Below are positions 45,393-52,958 of a stretch of 52,962 nt of DNA, one piece after another (position 1 is the first letter of the stretch; each line of letters starts with the position of its first letter). Source of the DNA: Hoylesella shahii DSM 15611 = JCM 12083. GTDB taxonomy: Bacteria > Bacteroidota > Bacteroidia > Bacteroidales > Bacteroidaceae. The position numbers were made by a program, and so were the translations under genes. Location: NCBI RefSeq assembly GCF_000613445.1, contig NZ_BAIZ01000025.1:1-52962 (forward strand), written 5' to 3'. Under the pieces are notes generated by a model. That model was not told the DNA's origin. It worked only from the letters and a program-made list of their open reading frames with translations, and searched no databases.

Positions 45393-45608
45393 TTATCCGT
45401 TTGATAATCCGAACGCAGCCCTTACGTCTCTGTATCGTTGATTTCTCGTACCGAAACGGCTTGCGGTTTGCTTTGCCGCACGCATTTCAGAAGAGTTTTT
45501 GTAATTACCGCGATAAGCTCTTGTGAACCGACCGCGAAGACCTCTTACCGAGCGGGTTCTAACATCTCTGTTGATGCCGACCCTGTTTGCTGATACTCGT
45601 CTTGCCAT
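45393..45608 (-). CDS. Small basic protein of the MAR... family, copy 3
   Basis: 71 residues, starting MARRVSANRVGINRD and ending AFGLSNG. About one fifth Arg. Same opening as copy 2 and also a C-terminal Gly. It directly precedes the PAPS-reductase-like gene (3 nt gap). Confidence 0.55.
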   Translation of the reverse strand: MARRVSANRVGINRDVRTRSVRGLRGRFTRAYRGNYKNSSEMRAAKQTASRFGTRNQRYRDVRAAFGLSNG

Positions 45609-45625
45609 AATCTCTAAATTTTAGA

Positions 45626-46027
45626 TTACACCTTCTTCGACTTTTCTCTAATATTGTGCGAAAGTACCTTACCTAAATCAAACACGACTTGTTCGGCTAC
45701 CCAAACAAGGGGATTGCCGTCCTTGTCCCTACCATGCTCATATGTTATAGGCTCGTCGTTCTCGTCCACGAATATCTCACAATGCGAGCCTAAGACCTCT
45801 ACAAGTGCGCTGTCTCTGTCTTTATTGTAGCCAACATAGAACTGGATAGCATCATACTTGATTGGCTGTGCGTTGCCGTCCTCGTCCTCTATCTCAAAGC
45901 CCTCTTCATCGAGTTGTAACAACTTCTTGATGGTGGTGGGTCGAACTTCGCGAAATTCTTGTACTTTTCGGCCTGCCAAGATGGCATCGAAATACTTCTG
46001 CTTGATGATAAGATTTAATACTTTCAT
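45626..46027 (-). CDS. ASCH/DUF3850-like protein, copy A
   Basis: 133 residues from MKVLNLIIKQKYFDAIL. ASCH/PUA-like features: LIIKQ..FD.I..G.K.QEFREV at the start, YDAIQFYVGYNKDRDSALVEV, and a VWVAEQVVFDLG end. A close paralogue lies at 48971-49378 on the other strand. ASCH domains act on RNA or bind modified bases. Exact role unknown. Confidence 0.75.
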   Translation of the reverse strand: MKVLNLIIKQKYFDAILAGRKVQEFREVRPTTIKKLLQLDEEGFEIEDEDGNAQPIKYDAIQFYVGYNKDRDSALVEVLGSHCEIFVDENDEPITYEHGRDKDGNPLVWVAEQVVFDLGKVLSHNIREKSKKV

Positions 46028-46122
46028 AACTTTTCTCTTTATTACAAAATTAGTGATTAATGAATTTTTATAAAAACAATCCGCCCTGCCATTGTTGACA
46101 ACGGACGGATTGTAACGTATTA

Positions 46123-46848
46123 TCATGCAGCTTTGAACTTATTGACAAAATACACTTGACCTTTACCTGTCACCTTTGGCGTGATGGTGGTGTACATAAC
46201 GCCGTTGTTGCCACTTCTCATGCCTTTCTTCAACTCGAACAATCCTTGGTCTATGTATCTTTGGTTGGGTATGTTGTACCTTTCGCCCTTAGTGCCGAGG
46301 TAGCCGTTTTCGCGCATCCATGCGAACAGTCTCTTTTCACCCATCGGGTAGCCGTTTTGGCTTATCAGTTTGGCGAGTTCGCCAATAAGGCATGACGATG
46401 CCGAGCCGCTCACGGCCTGCGTAAACGTCACCGCTGGGGCTGCTGCGGCAAGCTGCCTTTTCTGCTCTTCAATGGTCTCTTGCTGCCTTGCCGCGAGCAT
46501 CAGAGCCTCTGAAAACGATTGTGGCACTTGGAAACCGCCATTGCGCTTTTGCATCTCCAATTCTTCCAGCCTGTTGATGACCTTTTCCCTCAATATGGGG
46601 TCGTAACCGCTGGCGAGGATTAGGCAGCCTTTTGGGGTGAGGTGGTAACACGGCCTAACTTGTTGGTTTGCATCGGTATAAGACCCCAATCCAAAATTGG
46701 ATTGGGCTACACCCTGCTCTAAAAGGTTGCGGATGTCGCGCATGACATGGGCGTGTTGTTTGCCAGTCAAGGTTGCCACTTCGAGCGAACTCAACCCTTT
46801 GTTTTCACTATTTCTTTGCAATTCTGTGTTTTCTGAAAATAAATCCAT
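46123..46848 (-). CDS. Rha/KilAC phage antirepressor-type regulator
   Basis: 241 residues. N-terminal pRha domain (LSSLEVATLTGKQHAHVMRD, HLTPKGCLILASGYD) and C-terminal KilAC/ANT DNA-binding domain (MGEKRLFAWMRENGYL, MYTTITPKVTGKGQVYF). These proteins interfere with lysogenic repression or host growth. It is transcribed leftward with a hairpin-rich leader. Confidence 0.85.
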   Translation of the reverse strand: MDLFSENTELQRNSENKGLSSLEVATLTGKQHAHVMRDIRNLLEQGVAQSNFGLGSYTDANQQVRPCYHLTPKGCLILASGYDPILREKVINRLEELEMQKRNGGFQVPQSFSEALMLAARQQETIEEQKRQLAAAAPAVTFTQAVSGSASSCLIGELAKLISQNGYPMGEKRLFAWMRENGYLGTKGERYNIPNQRYIDQGLFELKKGMRSGNNGVMYTTITPKVTGKGQVYFVNKFKAA

Positions 46849-46865
46849 AACTTTGCATTGTTTTT

Positions 46866-46934
46866 GCCCCTTTGTCGTGTTAAAGAGTTAGGGGCGGTTA
46901 TTTGTTGGGGGCAAAGGTTTAGGCCGATGCCCCC
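46866..46934 (-). other. Hairpin-rich leader of the Rha-type gene
   Basis: Two GC-rich stems, GCCCCT/AGGGGC (46866-46871 with 46890-46895) and GGGGGCA/TGCCCCC (46907-46913 with 46928-46934), fill the 110-nt gap. Neither is followed by a clear T-run in the leftward direction. They may regulate translation or processing. Confidence 0.4.
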
Positions 46935-46959
46935 TTATTTAACACAAGGATTAAGACAA

Positions 46960-47199
46960 TTAAATCACCTTGTATTTACTTTCTGTACTCATCGCGTCTA
47001 TGTTGTCTACGAGCAGTTCCATTATCAGGCCGTGCATCTCGGTGTAGGCAAGTGCTAGCTTGCTCTCGAAGTCCCTGCTATAACCGAACATGTCGTTTTG
47101 TATCTCGCCCAACTTGTCGAAACACCCGTCCAACATCTTCTTGCAGTCCAATAACGTTGCCGTCTTTTCGCTTAACTCGATGGTTTTTATCTGTGCCAT
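46960..47199 (-). CDS. Small hypothetical protein
   Basis: 79 residues, helical, with a Leu/Met-rich second half. It is preceded by the A/T-rich leader shared with neighbouring leftward genes. Not recognised. Confidence 0.6.
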   Translation of the reverse strand: MAQIKTIELSEKTATLLDCKKMLDGCFDKLGEIQNDMFGYSRDFESKLALAYTEMHGLIMELLVDNIDAMSTESKYKVI

Positions 47200-47281
47200 A
47201 ATTATTTAGTTTTAGTTGTTTATTGTCTTTTATTGTCCGCGTGGGTGAAGTTAACCCACGCGGTAATGTTACTATGCTACC

Positions 47282-47539
47282 TTAAAGTATCCCTGTTTTA
47301 AGCGACCTCACTCTTTTTACTAGCTTATACCCCAGCCTGTAACAGTCTCCACAGATGCAACGCCCAACAAAGCTATTTAATGTTATGTCTTGGGCGCATA
47401 TCGTCTTTGTGTCGCCATTATCTGATAAAATGGTGTCGCCAGCATTTATCGCTGTTTTGTGTACCTCTTCAATGTCGCAATCAACGATAAAAATTTTGTC
47501 ATCGTGTTTGTAGCTGTATGTTATGTGATAGGTATTCAT
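47282..47539 (-). CDS. Small hypothetical protein
   Basis: 85 residues, beta-rich first half (MNTYHITYSYKHDDKIFIVD), four Cys (ICAQ, RCICGDC) that could bind a metal. No known family recognised. Confidence 0.6.
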   Translation of the reverse strand: MNTYHITYSYKHDDKIFIVDCDIEEVHKTAINAGDTILSDNGDTKTICAQDITLNSFVGRCICGDCYRLGYKLVKRVRSLKTGIL

Positions 47540-47585
47540 TTTTTATTTTTTTGTGGGGTGGTGGTTGGCCACCCCGTTACCTTTA

Positions 47586-47909
47586 TTATGCTACCTTTAT
47601 TAGATTTGCCTTTTTGAAACAACGCCACTCACTTTTTTCGGTGTCATAGTACACTTGGCAAGTGTCGTTCGTCTTTTTCTCACCCTTTGTCTCTGGGACT
47701 AGCTCGCTTTTGAGAGTACCATACGCCTCTCTTAAAGAGCCGTCTACCTTTTGAAAGTAGAACTTACAGATGCGCTTTTGCAGTTGGGCGCGCAACCTAA
47801 TGTTCGCCCACGCGCATTTTAGAGCTTCACTCATTGTAAATCCGTTTCTTCTTACGAACTGCCATGCTAGGCTCATTATCTCTTTCATTGTCTGCTTAAA
47901 CGTTGCCAT
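47586..47909 (-). CDS. DUF2693/WYL_2-like small protein
   Basis: 107 residues. WQFVRRNGFTMSEALKCAW, then KRICKFYFQKVDGSLREA, which is the pattern of DUF2693 (Sm/SH3-like barrel) proteins of Bacteroidetes phages and mobile elements. The C-terminal part has CQVYYDTEKSEWRCFK, closing the barrel. Role unknown. Confidence 0.7.
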   Translation of the reverse strand: MATFKQTMKEIMSLAWQFVRRNGFTMSEALKCAWANIRLRAQLQKRICKFYFQKVDGSLREAYGTLKSELVPETKGEKKTNDTCQVYYDTEKSEWRCFKKANLIKVA

Positions 47910-47958
47910 AATCTTTTAGTTTTAGTTGTTTATAATTGCTTTTACTTATTTGCTTTAT

Positions 47959-48150
47959 TTACTTTAATGTGTAAGATATTATTAAATCACTATCTAAATG
48001 TTTAAGAGTTGCTATATCTTCACCTTTATATATGTATACAAAATCGTAAAGTGTTACCATCTTGCCAACTAATTTGCTCAACAGATGGCACAAGGGTGTT
48101 TCAGGGCTAACCTTTAATACGATGTCTGCGATAATTCTTTCTGATTTCAT
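47959..48150 (-). CDS. Small hypothetical protein
   Basis: 63 residues, KSERIIADIVLKVS at the start and a beta-strand end. Same leader as the gene at 47909. No recognised domain. Confidence 0.55.
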   Translation of the reverse strand: MKSERIIADIVLKVSPETPLCHLLSKLVGKMVTLYDFVYIYKGEDIATLKHLDSDLIISYTLK

Positions 48151-48196
48151 AATCTTTTAGTTTCAGTTGTTTATAATTGTTTTTACTTGATTTTTG

Positions 48197-48415
48197 TTAA
48201 CAAATGCCTGCCATTGCGATAGATGTTGCCTTATTCACGATAGTACCAGTCCATTTAATTCTGAAGCTATTGAAGAAGTCCATAATGAAAGACCTTATAG
48301 CTAATTTGCTTGCACAATTCTTATGTCTTTTCTTGCTAAAGAAAATAATTGCTTCTTGAGCTGCTATCTCGCAATCTGTAATGTTTGCATTGCGAATGAA
48401 AAATGTTTTTGCCAT
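48197..48415 (-). CDS. Small hypothetical protein
   Basis: 72 residues, Lys/Ala/Ile-rich, beginning MAKTFFIRNANITDCEI. First gene downstream of the leftward promoter at 48461-48492. Not recognised. Confidence 0.55.
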   Translation of the reverse strand: MAKTFFIRNANITDCEIAAQEAIIFFSKKRHKNCASKLAIRSFIMDFFNSFRIKWTGTIVNKATSIAMAGIC

Positions 48416-48460
48416 AACCTTATTGTTTATTAGTTTTAACTTTGTTTCTTAATCACAATG

Positions 48461-48525
48461 CAAAGGTAATGATTATAATCATACAAAACAAGCTTTTAAG
48501 CAAGAAAATGTATGATTATAATACT
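48461..48525 (-). promoter_or_regulatory. Leftward promoter with palindromic operator
   Basis: Minus-strand CTTG (48489-48492), 20 nt, TACCTTTG (48461-48468). The spacer contains the perfect palindrome ATGATTATAATCAT (48469-48482), and a near copy (ATGATTATAATACT) lies at 48512-48525. These are likely sites for the adjacent XRE-type regulator, which would then control this divergent promoter. Confidence 0.65.
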
Positions 48526-48610
48526 TATTAACATTTAACGCTTTTGTTAGCCTATAATATTACGTATATTAACAAGGTGTTGATTTTATTCAATCAAAAC
48601 ACCAAAATAA

Positions 48611-48642
48611 TTTGTTTTTGTAATTTCTTATTCATATCTTTG
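48611..48642 (+). promoter_or_regulatory. Rightward promoter for the XRE-ASCH-Bro operon
   Basis: TTTG (48611-48614), 20 nt, TATCTTTG (48635-48642), 27 nt before the XRE start at 48670. Confidence 0.75.
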
Positions 48643-48669
48643 CAGAATGATTTTAATCAACGTATATAT

Positions 48670-48996
48670 ATGGACATTAAAAAGGTAATCAAAGAACAGG
48701 GCTACACAATAGAAAAAGTAGCCGACAAAATGGGAATATCGCGCGTAACACTTAGTCAGAACATGAGCAGAAACCCAACAGTTGCAACATTAGAGCGCAT
48801 CGCAAATGCCATTGGTTGTGAAGTGGGAGCTTTCTTTGAAAATACCAATGAGGAAAGTTTCTCCGCCATCATCGACTACAAGGGCGAATTGCGAAAAGTA
48901 ACCTCTGTTGAGGAATTGGAGAAGGTAGTAAAAGAACTGAAAGGAAGTATCACCAATAAAATAAACGAGAATGAAAACGCTAAATCTAATTATTAA
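48670..48996 (+). CDS. XRE-family HTH regulator
   Basis: 108 residues from MDIKKVIKEQGYTIEKV. Helix-turn-helix at about 12-60 (ADKMGISRVTLSQNMSRNPT, then LERIANAIGCEV). The C-terminal tail has an IIDYKGELRKV strand and a helix. A Cro/CI-type regulator, probably acting at the palindromes at 48469-48525. It overlaps the ASCH gene by 26 nt. Confidence 0.85.
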   Translation: MDIKKVIKEQGYTIEKVADKMGISRVTLSQNMSRNPTVATLERIANAIGCEVGAFFENTNEESFSAIIDYKGELRKVTSVEELEKVVKELKGSITNKINENENAKSNY

Positions 48997-49378
48997 GCAA
49001 GAGTTCTTCGACCAGATTATAGACGGAACGAAGACACAAGAGTTCAGAGAAGTAAAGCCAACGACAATAAAAAGGCTCTTACAGCTTGACGAAGACGGCT
49101 TTGAAATTGAAGACGAACACGGAAACGCCATCCCCATACATTACGATGCCATCCAATTCTATGTGGGATATAATAAGGACCGTGACAGCGCATTGGTGGA
49201 AGTAAAGGATGAGTATTGCGAGATATTCATTGACGAGAACGATGAGCCTATAACATATGAGGAGGGTGTTGATAAGGACGGCAATCCCCTTGTTTGGGTA
49301 GCCGAACAAGTCGTGTTTAACCTTGGCAAGGTATTGGAGGTTCACAGAAAGCCAGTCGCCGAGAACAGGGGGAAATAA
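48971..49378 (+). CDS. ASCH/DUF3850-like protein, copy B
   Basis: 135 residues, close paralogue of the protein at 45626-46027 (shared: RPTTIK/KPTTIK, YDAIQFYVGYNKDRDSALVEV, DKDGNPLVWVAEQVVF). It sits in an operon with an XRE regulator and a Bro-N antirepressor, whereas copy A lies in the late block on the opposite strand. The pair forms a 3-kb-spaced inverted duplication. Confidence 0.75.
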   Translation: MKTLNLIIKQEFFDQIIDGTKTQEFREVKPTTIKRLLQLDEDGFEIEDEHGNAIPIHYDAIQFYVGYNKDRDSALVEVKDEYCEIFIDENDEPITYEEGVDKDGNPLVWVAEQVVFNLGKVLEVHRKPVAENRGK

Positions 49379-49410
49379 AAGGTCTCAATAAACTGAAAGG
49401 GGAATAGGAT

Positions 49411-50199
49411 ATGCAGTTACAAATATTTAAGTACCAAAGCGATGAGGAACGATTGTTCAATGAGATAAGAACCATTGAGCAGGAGGATGGAAGTGTATTG
49501 TTCGGAGCTACTGATGTTGCCCGTGTGTTAGGATATGCCAACCCTCAAAAAGCAGTCAGAGAGCACTGTCGAGAAGAGGGGGTGAACGAAATAGACACCC
49601 CCACGGAAAACCAATGGGGAAAGGTTGTAATCCAAAAGATTAAATATATTACGGAAGGCAACGTTTATCGCCTTATCGTAAGGTCAAAGCTACCAAGCGC
49701 AGAGAAATTTGAAAAATGGCTGTTTGATGAAGTTGTTCCATCCATCCGCAAGCATGGGTATTATGGGAAGATAGACAGAGCGGTATTGCCGAACTTCATT
49801 GAAAGGTACAAGGACAACTACCACAAGTTGCCAAGGAACTATTTCTCTGTAATTTCGGAGATGTACGCACGTCTGTATATGGAACTCGAAAAGGTGGGGT
49901 ATTCCATTCCCGACAAGTCGGAAAACGGCACGCAAATGATGCCTGATATAAGTGTAGGGAAGGGGTTCGCCGTATTCCTAAAACGGAACAAATCAGAGTT
50001 CTACAACACAGCAAAGACCTATCGCCACACTTTCCCCGATGGTAGGGAGGTAGATGCTAACATGTATCACATAGACGCGTTACCAATGTTCATAAGGTAT
50101 ATTAATGAAGATTGGATACTGAATAGAGCCACGGAGTATTTCAAGGCTCGTGACCCCATCGCATTAGACTACTTGCCGAAACTATTAGGCGTGAAATGA
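49411..50199 (+). CDS. Bro-N antirepressor with P63C-like C-terminal domain
   Basis: 262 residues. Bro-N domain at about 8-115 (GATDVARVLGYANPQKAV, NVYRLIVRSKLPSAEKFEKW). Then a domain with NFIERYKDNYHKLPRNYF and ARDPIALDYLPKLLG, similar to P63C-type phage regulators. Antirepressors of this class bind or displace repressors during induction. Same operon as the XRE gene. Confidence 0.8.
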   Translation: MQLQIFKYQSDEERLFNEIRTIEQEDGSVLFGATDVARVLGYANPQKAVREHCREEGVNEIDTPTENQWGKVVIQKIKYITEGNVYRLIVRSKLPSAEKFEKWLFDEVVPSIRKHGYYGKIDRAVLPNFIERYKDNYHKLPRNYFSVISEMYARLYMELEKVGYSIPDKSENGTQMMPDISVGKGFAVFLKRNKSEFYNTAKTYRHTFPDGREVDANMYHIDALPMFIRYINEDWILNRATEYFKARDPIALDYLPKLLGVK

Positions 50200-50359
50200 C
50201 ATCGGGCCACATCACCGCGGAACACGCACAAACTTTCGCCATAACACGCTATTCCATAATCGTTTAGCATTGGGCCACAAAAGATTGTACCTGCTTTCCT
50301 TGCATGGCTGCAAACATTTCCATATCTTTGCAGCATATTTTAACTAAAACAAACTAATA
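50200..50359 (+). promoter_or_regulatory. Spacer with promoter for the secreted protein gene
   Basis: TTG (50300-50302), 20 nt, TATCTTTG (50323-50330) form a promoter 29 nt before the gene at 50360. The rest of the 160-nt spacer holds nothing recognisable. Confidence 0.65.
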
Positions 50360-50854
50360 ATGAAAAGAAATCTAATTTTAGGAATTGCCCTCGCGTTCTG
50401 CATGTTCGCAATGGCGCAGGAAAGAGTTACCATCAAGGCAGGAACGATAGTGCCGTTGAAATCTTTATCAGAGGTAAGGGGAGCATCCGCCAAAGTGGGA
50501 CAATCCGTAGATTTCGAGGTGTCTAGAAACGTCATGGATGGGGATAATGTGGTAATTCCCGCTGGCTCAATTGCCAAGGGCAAGGTTTACGAGGCTAGAA
50601 GGTCTTCATGGTGGGGAACGAAAGGCAAACTCGGCATAAAGCTGTCGCACGTGACACTACCCAACGGAACGGACGTTTACTTTACGTCATCCGACATTCA
50701 CATTGTTGGAAAGAACAGAACTCCGCTAACCGTTGTGCTGGCATGCTGTGCGGCATGGCCGTGCATGTTCATTTGCGGCTCAAAGGCGGTAATGCCCACT
50801 GGGTACGAATATGATGCGCGTGTAGCGAATGACACATCCGTAAGCGTTCAATAG
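50360..50854 (+). CDS. Secreted protein with signal peptide (cargo gene)
   Basis: 164 residues. Signal peptide MKRNLILGIALAFCMFAMAQ with predicted cleavage after Ala-Gln or just before, then a beta-rich domain (VTIKAGTIVPLKSLSEV; GDNVVIPAGSIAKGKV, similar to conjugation-type TrbI/VirB10 or SAF-like barrels). A hydrophobic Cys-rich stretch lies near 127-142. It has its own promoter and terminator, the layout of a lysogenic-conversion gene. Function in the envelope unknown. Confidence 0.7.
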   Translation: MKRNLILGIALAFCMFAMAQERVTIKAGTIVPLKSLSEVRGASAKVGQSVDFEVSRNVMDGDNVVIPAGSIAKGKVYEARRSSWWGTKGKLGIKLSHVTLPNGTDVYFTSSDIHIVGKNRTPLTVVLACCAAWPCMFICGSKAVMPTGYEYDARVANDTSVSVQ

Positions 50855-50881
50855 GAAATCATCGACAATCAGTCAATAATG

Positions 50882-50910
50882 GAGCGGCAATATTGTCGCT
50901 CTTTTTTATT
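50882..50910 (+). terminator. Terminator of the secreted protein gene
   Basis: GAGCGGCAATATTGTCGCTC (50882-50901) folds on itself and is followed by TTTTTTATT. Confidence 0.85.
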
Positions 50911-50930
50911 GTTACTTTGTAACGTTCAAC

Positions 50931-51049
50931 CTTGCCCTAGGTCTGCCCTAGGTCTGCCCTACGAAAAATTTCGCATAACCAAACCTAGTATCACACATAA
51001 GGTTATGAAGATGGGAGGTCTGCCCTAGGTCTGCCCTAGGTCTGCCCTT
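50931..51049. repeat. Second iteron cluster with inverted repeat, possible origin or initiator target
   Basis: GGTCTGCCCTA units at 50940-50950 and 50951-50961 (with a partial one before) and at 51017-51027, 51028-51038, 51039-51049 have an exact 11-bp period. They are the reverse complement of the iterons at 10464-10585. The 55-bp centre contains CGAAA-AA-TTTCG and the inverted repeat CATAACC/GGTTATG. The right cluster encodes the ADLGQT end of the leftward gene, just as the other cluster encodes ADLGQT in the replication gene. Confidence 0.7.
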
Positions 51050-51495
51050 GCACTTAAATTTGATGCTCCAAATGTCGCATCATCGCAAATTAAAGATATA
51101 ACTTTTTCAACATTCTCTCTAAAATCCGTATATACTGAATATAGCACATATAGTTCAGAGCAGCTTTTTGAGATAACATTTGCGCAAGAAGTTCCAGTAG
51201 CTTCACCGATTGCCCTCCTAAGTCCCTTTGGCATCTTGCCACCAAAGAACCTAGATGGCGAATATAAATATAAAGCAATGAAGATAAATTCTTTACGCGC
51301 GGTTATATCCAATTCACCACCACGCACAGACTTGAATACATTATACAGATGTGGCATTAGATGTAAGTCACTCAATAGCGGTTTAGACGCCATTTCACTC
51401 TCTTGTCGCGCCATACGTAATGATGTACGCGCACTCTCTATTCTCTTTATCTTATCAACAATCGCGCTAGTCATGATAAATTTATGTTTATACAA
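51025..51495 (-). CDS. Hypothetical helical protein ending in the iterons
   Basis: 156 residues, or 149 from the Met at 51474 (MTSAIVDKIKRIESARTSL). All-helical, with a KEFIFIALYLYSPSRFFGGK centre seen in unclassified Bacteroides phage proteins. The last codons (RADLGQT) are made of iteron repeats, so the protein end seems shaped by the DNA sites. A role in replication control is only an inference from that. Confidence 0.6.
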   Translation of the reverse strand: MYKHKFIMTSAIVDKIKRIESARTSLRMARQESEMASKPLLSDLHLMPHLYNVFKSVRGGELDITARKEFIFIALYLYSPSRFFGGKMPKGLRRAIGEATGTSCANVISKSCSELYVLYSVYTDFRENVEKVISLICDDATFGASNLSARADLGQT

Positions 51496-51622
51496 AAATA
51501 ATAAATTTATGCTATATTTGCGATTATCTTTACGTATAAAAAATTTTATTTAGTTAAACAATATTAAAACCGCTCAATATATTTTGCCGTTTGCGTATTT
51601 ATTGGCGAATTGTTCTATTAAG

Positions 51623-51653
51623 GGGTGGGGGTCAACCCTCACCCTTTATTTTG
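51623..51653. terminator. Hairpin at the end of the integrase gene
   Basis: GGGTGGGGG (51623-51631), TCAA, CCCTCACCC (51636-51644), with TTTATTTTG on the + strand. The stop codon of the integrase (51639) lies in the stem. It is T-rich on the + side, so it blocks rightward transcription into the integrase more clearly than it ends the integrase mRNA. Confidence 0.5.
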
Positions 51654-52781
51654 TTGCAGCTTTCTAAACGCGTCTTCCACGGACTTATCCAATATCTTGG
51701 CGTAAACGGCCTCCGTGGTCTTGATGGACTTATGCCCCAGCACCTTAGCGACAACCTCCATTGTGAAGCCTTTGTTTAAGAGATACATTCCGCACGTCCT
51801 GCGCCCCCAATGGCTTGCAATGGGTTTTTCTATTCCTGCTGCTTGTGCAACGACCTTTAGTCGCAAGTTATATTGTTGATTGCTTATCTTGGGTAACTCA
51901 TTGTTATACCTTTCCAATATTTCCATCACTTCGGGCAACAGCACTATTGTATAACTCACACCAGTTTTGTTTCTACATTCCGATAAAACGTGTTGTCCCC
52001 GCCGCAAATTAACCTTGGAAAAGTCAAAATCCATCAAATCAGAGTAGGAAAGACCAGTAAGGCACTGCAAGACGAACAAGTCCCTAACCCTTTTGAGCGT
52101 ATCTGAGGGCAAATCCGCACCCCTCACGGCGTTTAATTCGTCTTCGGTAAGGAAACGACCCTCTTCGCTCTCGCCACGCTTCAGGCGCAGTCCTAAGTAG
52201 GGATTAGTATTTATAAGTTCCCTTCTGATTGCTTCGTTAATATATGTCTTCAAAAATTTATGGTAAGAATAGACAGACGTTTGTTTTATCCCACGTGCAT
52301 GCAGATAATCGTCAAATGCCATTACATTAGCTTTGGTAAGGTCTGAAAACTCAACTATCTTCCCGAAGTCCTCCAAGGCTGTTATCAACTTGCGCTGTGT
52401 TTTCCTCGTGCTTTCCCGAATGTCAGCGCGCGTAGCTATCATGTCAGCAGCGAAGTCCATGAAGTTCGTACCCGAATGTGTGGAGCGTTCCAAGAACCTA
52501 TCTAATGCACCCCAATCAAATGGTTTGTCTTGTTCCATTAGGGATAATATCCAATCATCTATCTCTCCCTTTATTGCCTTTATCCGCTTGTTCAGATTAA
52601 TCATGTCCATTGAGTTTTTTACCATCCGAACATCGTCCCATTGATTGGAATATAGTTTCACACCAGTACTAATGTACTTTCTTTTCCTCTCAAAATATAT
52701 TTCTATTGAAACAGGGGCTTTCTCTTTCTTCGTTGCTTGATTTTTCCTGTCGAATATAATCTTTGTTATAGGGTATTTCAT
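51639..52781 (-). CDS. int: Tyrosine integrase
   Basis: 380 residues: Bacteroides-type arm-binding start (SIEIYFERKRKYISTGVKLY), SAM-like domain (about 95-185) and catalytic domain. HWGRRT (box II), LGHKSIKTT and Tyr360 are present. At the place of the first catalytic Arg it reads TGLSYSDL, with Ser as in IntDOT-type integrases. It would carry out site-specific integration and excision. The gene lies beside one end of the window. Confidence 0.9.
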   Translation of the reverse strand: MKYPITKIIFDRKNQATKKEKAPVSIEIYFERKRKYISTGVKLYSNQWDDVRMVKNSMDMINLNKRIKAIKGEIDDWILSLMEQDKPFDWGALDRFLERSTHSGTNFMDFAADMIATRADIRESTRKTQRKLITALEDFGKIVEFSDLTKANVMAFDDYLHARGIKQTSVYSYHKFLKTYINEAIRRELINTNPYLGLRLKRGESEEGRFLTEDELNAVRGADLPSDTLKRVRDLFVLQCLTGLSYSDLMDFDFSKVNLRRGQHVLSECRNKTGVSYTIVLLPEVMEILERYNNELPKISNQQYNLRLKVVAQAAGIEKPIASHWGRRTCGMYLLNKGFTMEVVAKVLGHKSIKTTEAVYAKILDKSVEDAFRKLQQNKG

Positions 52782-52930
52782 AATTGTAGTGTTTTGGTAT
52801 CACACCATAGTAGCACATGGTAGCACAGATGGTATGATAATAGTTATTTTTGGTAAATATCGGTAATAAAATAGTTGGGTGTGGAAATGCGCAAAACGCT
52901 TTATATCTGCGTAACTCGCTGGAATATAGC
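52782..52930. other. Region upstream of the integrase, possible attachment-site zone
   Basis: No gene. It begins with a direct repeat, TAGCACATGG then TAGCACAGATGG (about 52811-52832), of the kind used as integrase arm sites. A core site cannot be identified without host flanks or the other junction. Confidence 0.35.
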
Positions 52931-52958
52931 AAAAGAGGACACCAAGAATGGCATCCTC
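52931..52958 (-). terminator. Leftward terminator near the window end
   Basis: Minus strand GAGGATGCC, ATTCTT loop, GGTGTCCTC, then TTTT (complement of 52931-52958), 9 bp with two wobble pairs. If the window is circular it would end the repressor operon that runs off position 1. If linear, it stops transcription entering from the right. Confidence 0.55.

Larger units (their letters stand above)
47200..48181 (-). repeat. Repeated 5' leader of small leftward genes
   Basis: Nearly the same A-rich leader (minus strand: CAATTATAAACAACTAAAAC and TAAAAGATT before ATG) stands before the genes starting at 47909 (leader 47910-47940) and 48150 (48151-48181), with a shorter version before 47199 (47200-47222). 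It suggests a shared translation signal without Shine-Dalgarno, or duplication of gene starts. Confidence 0.5.
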
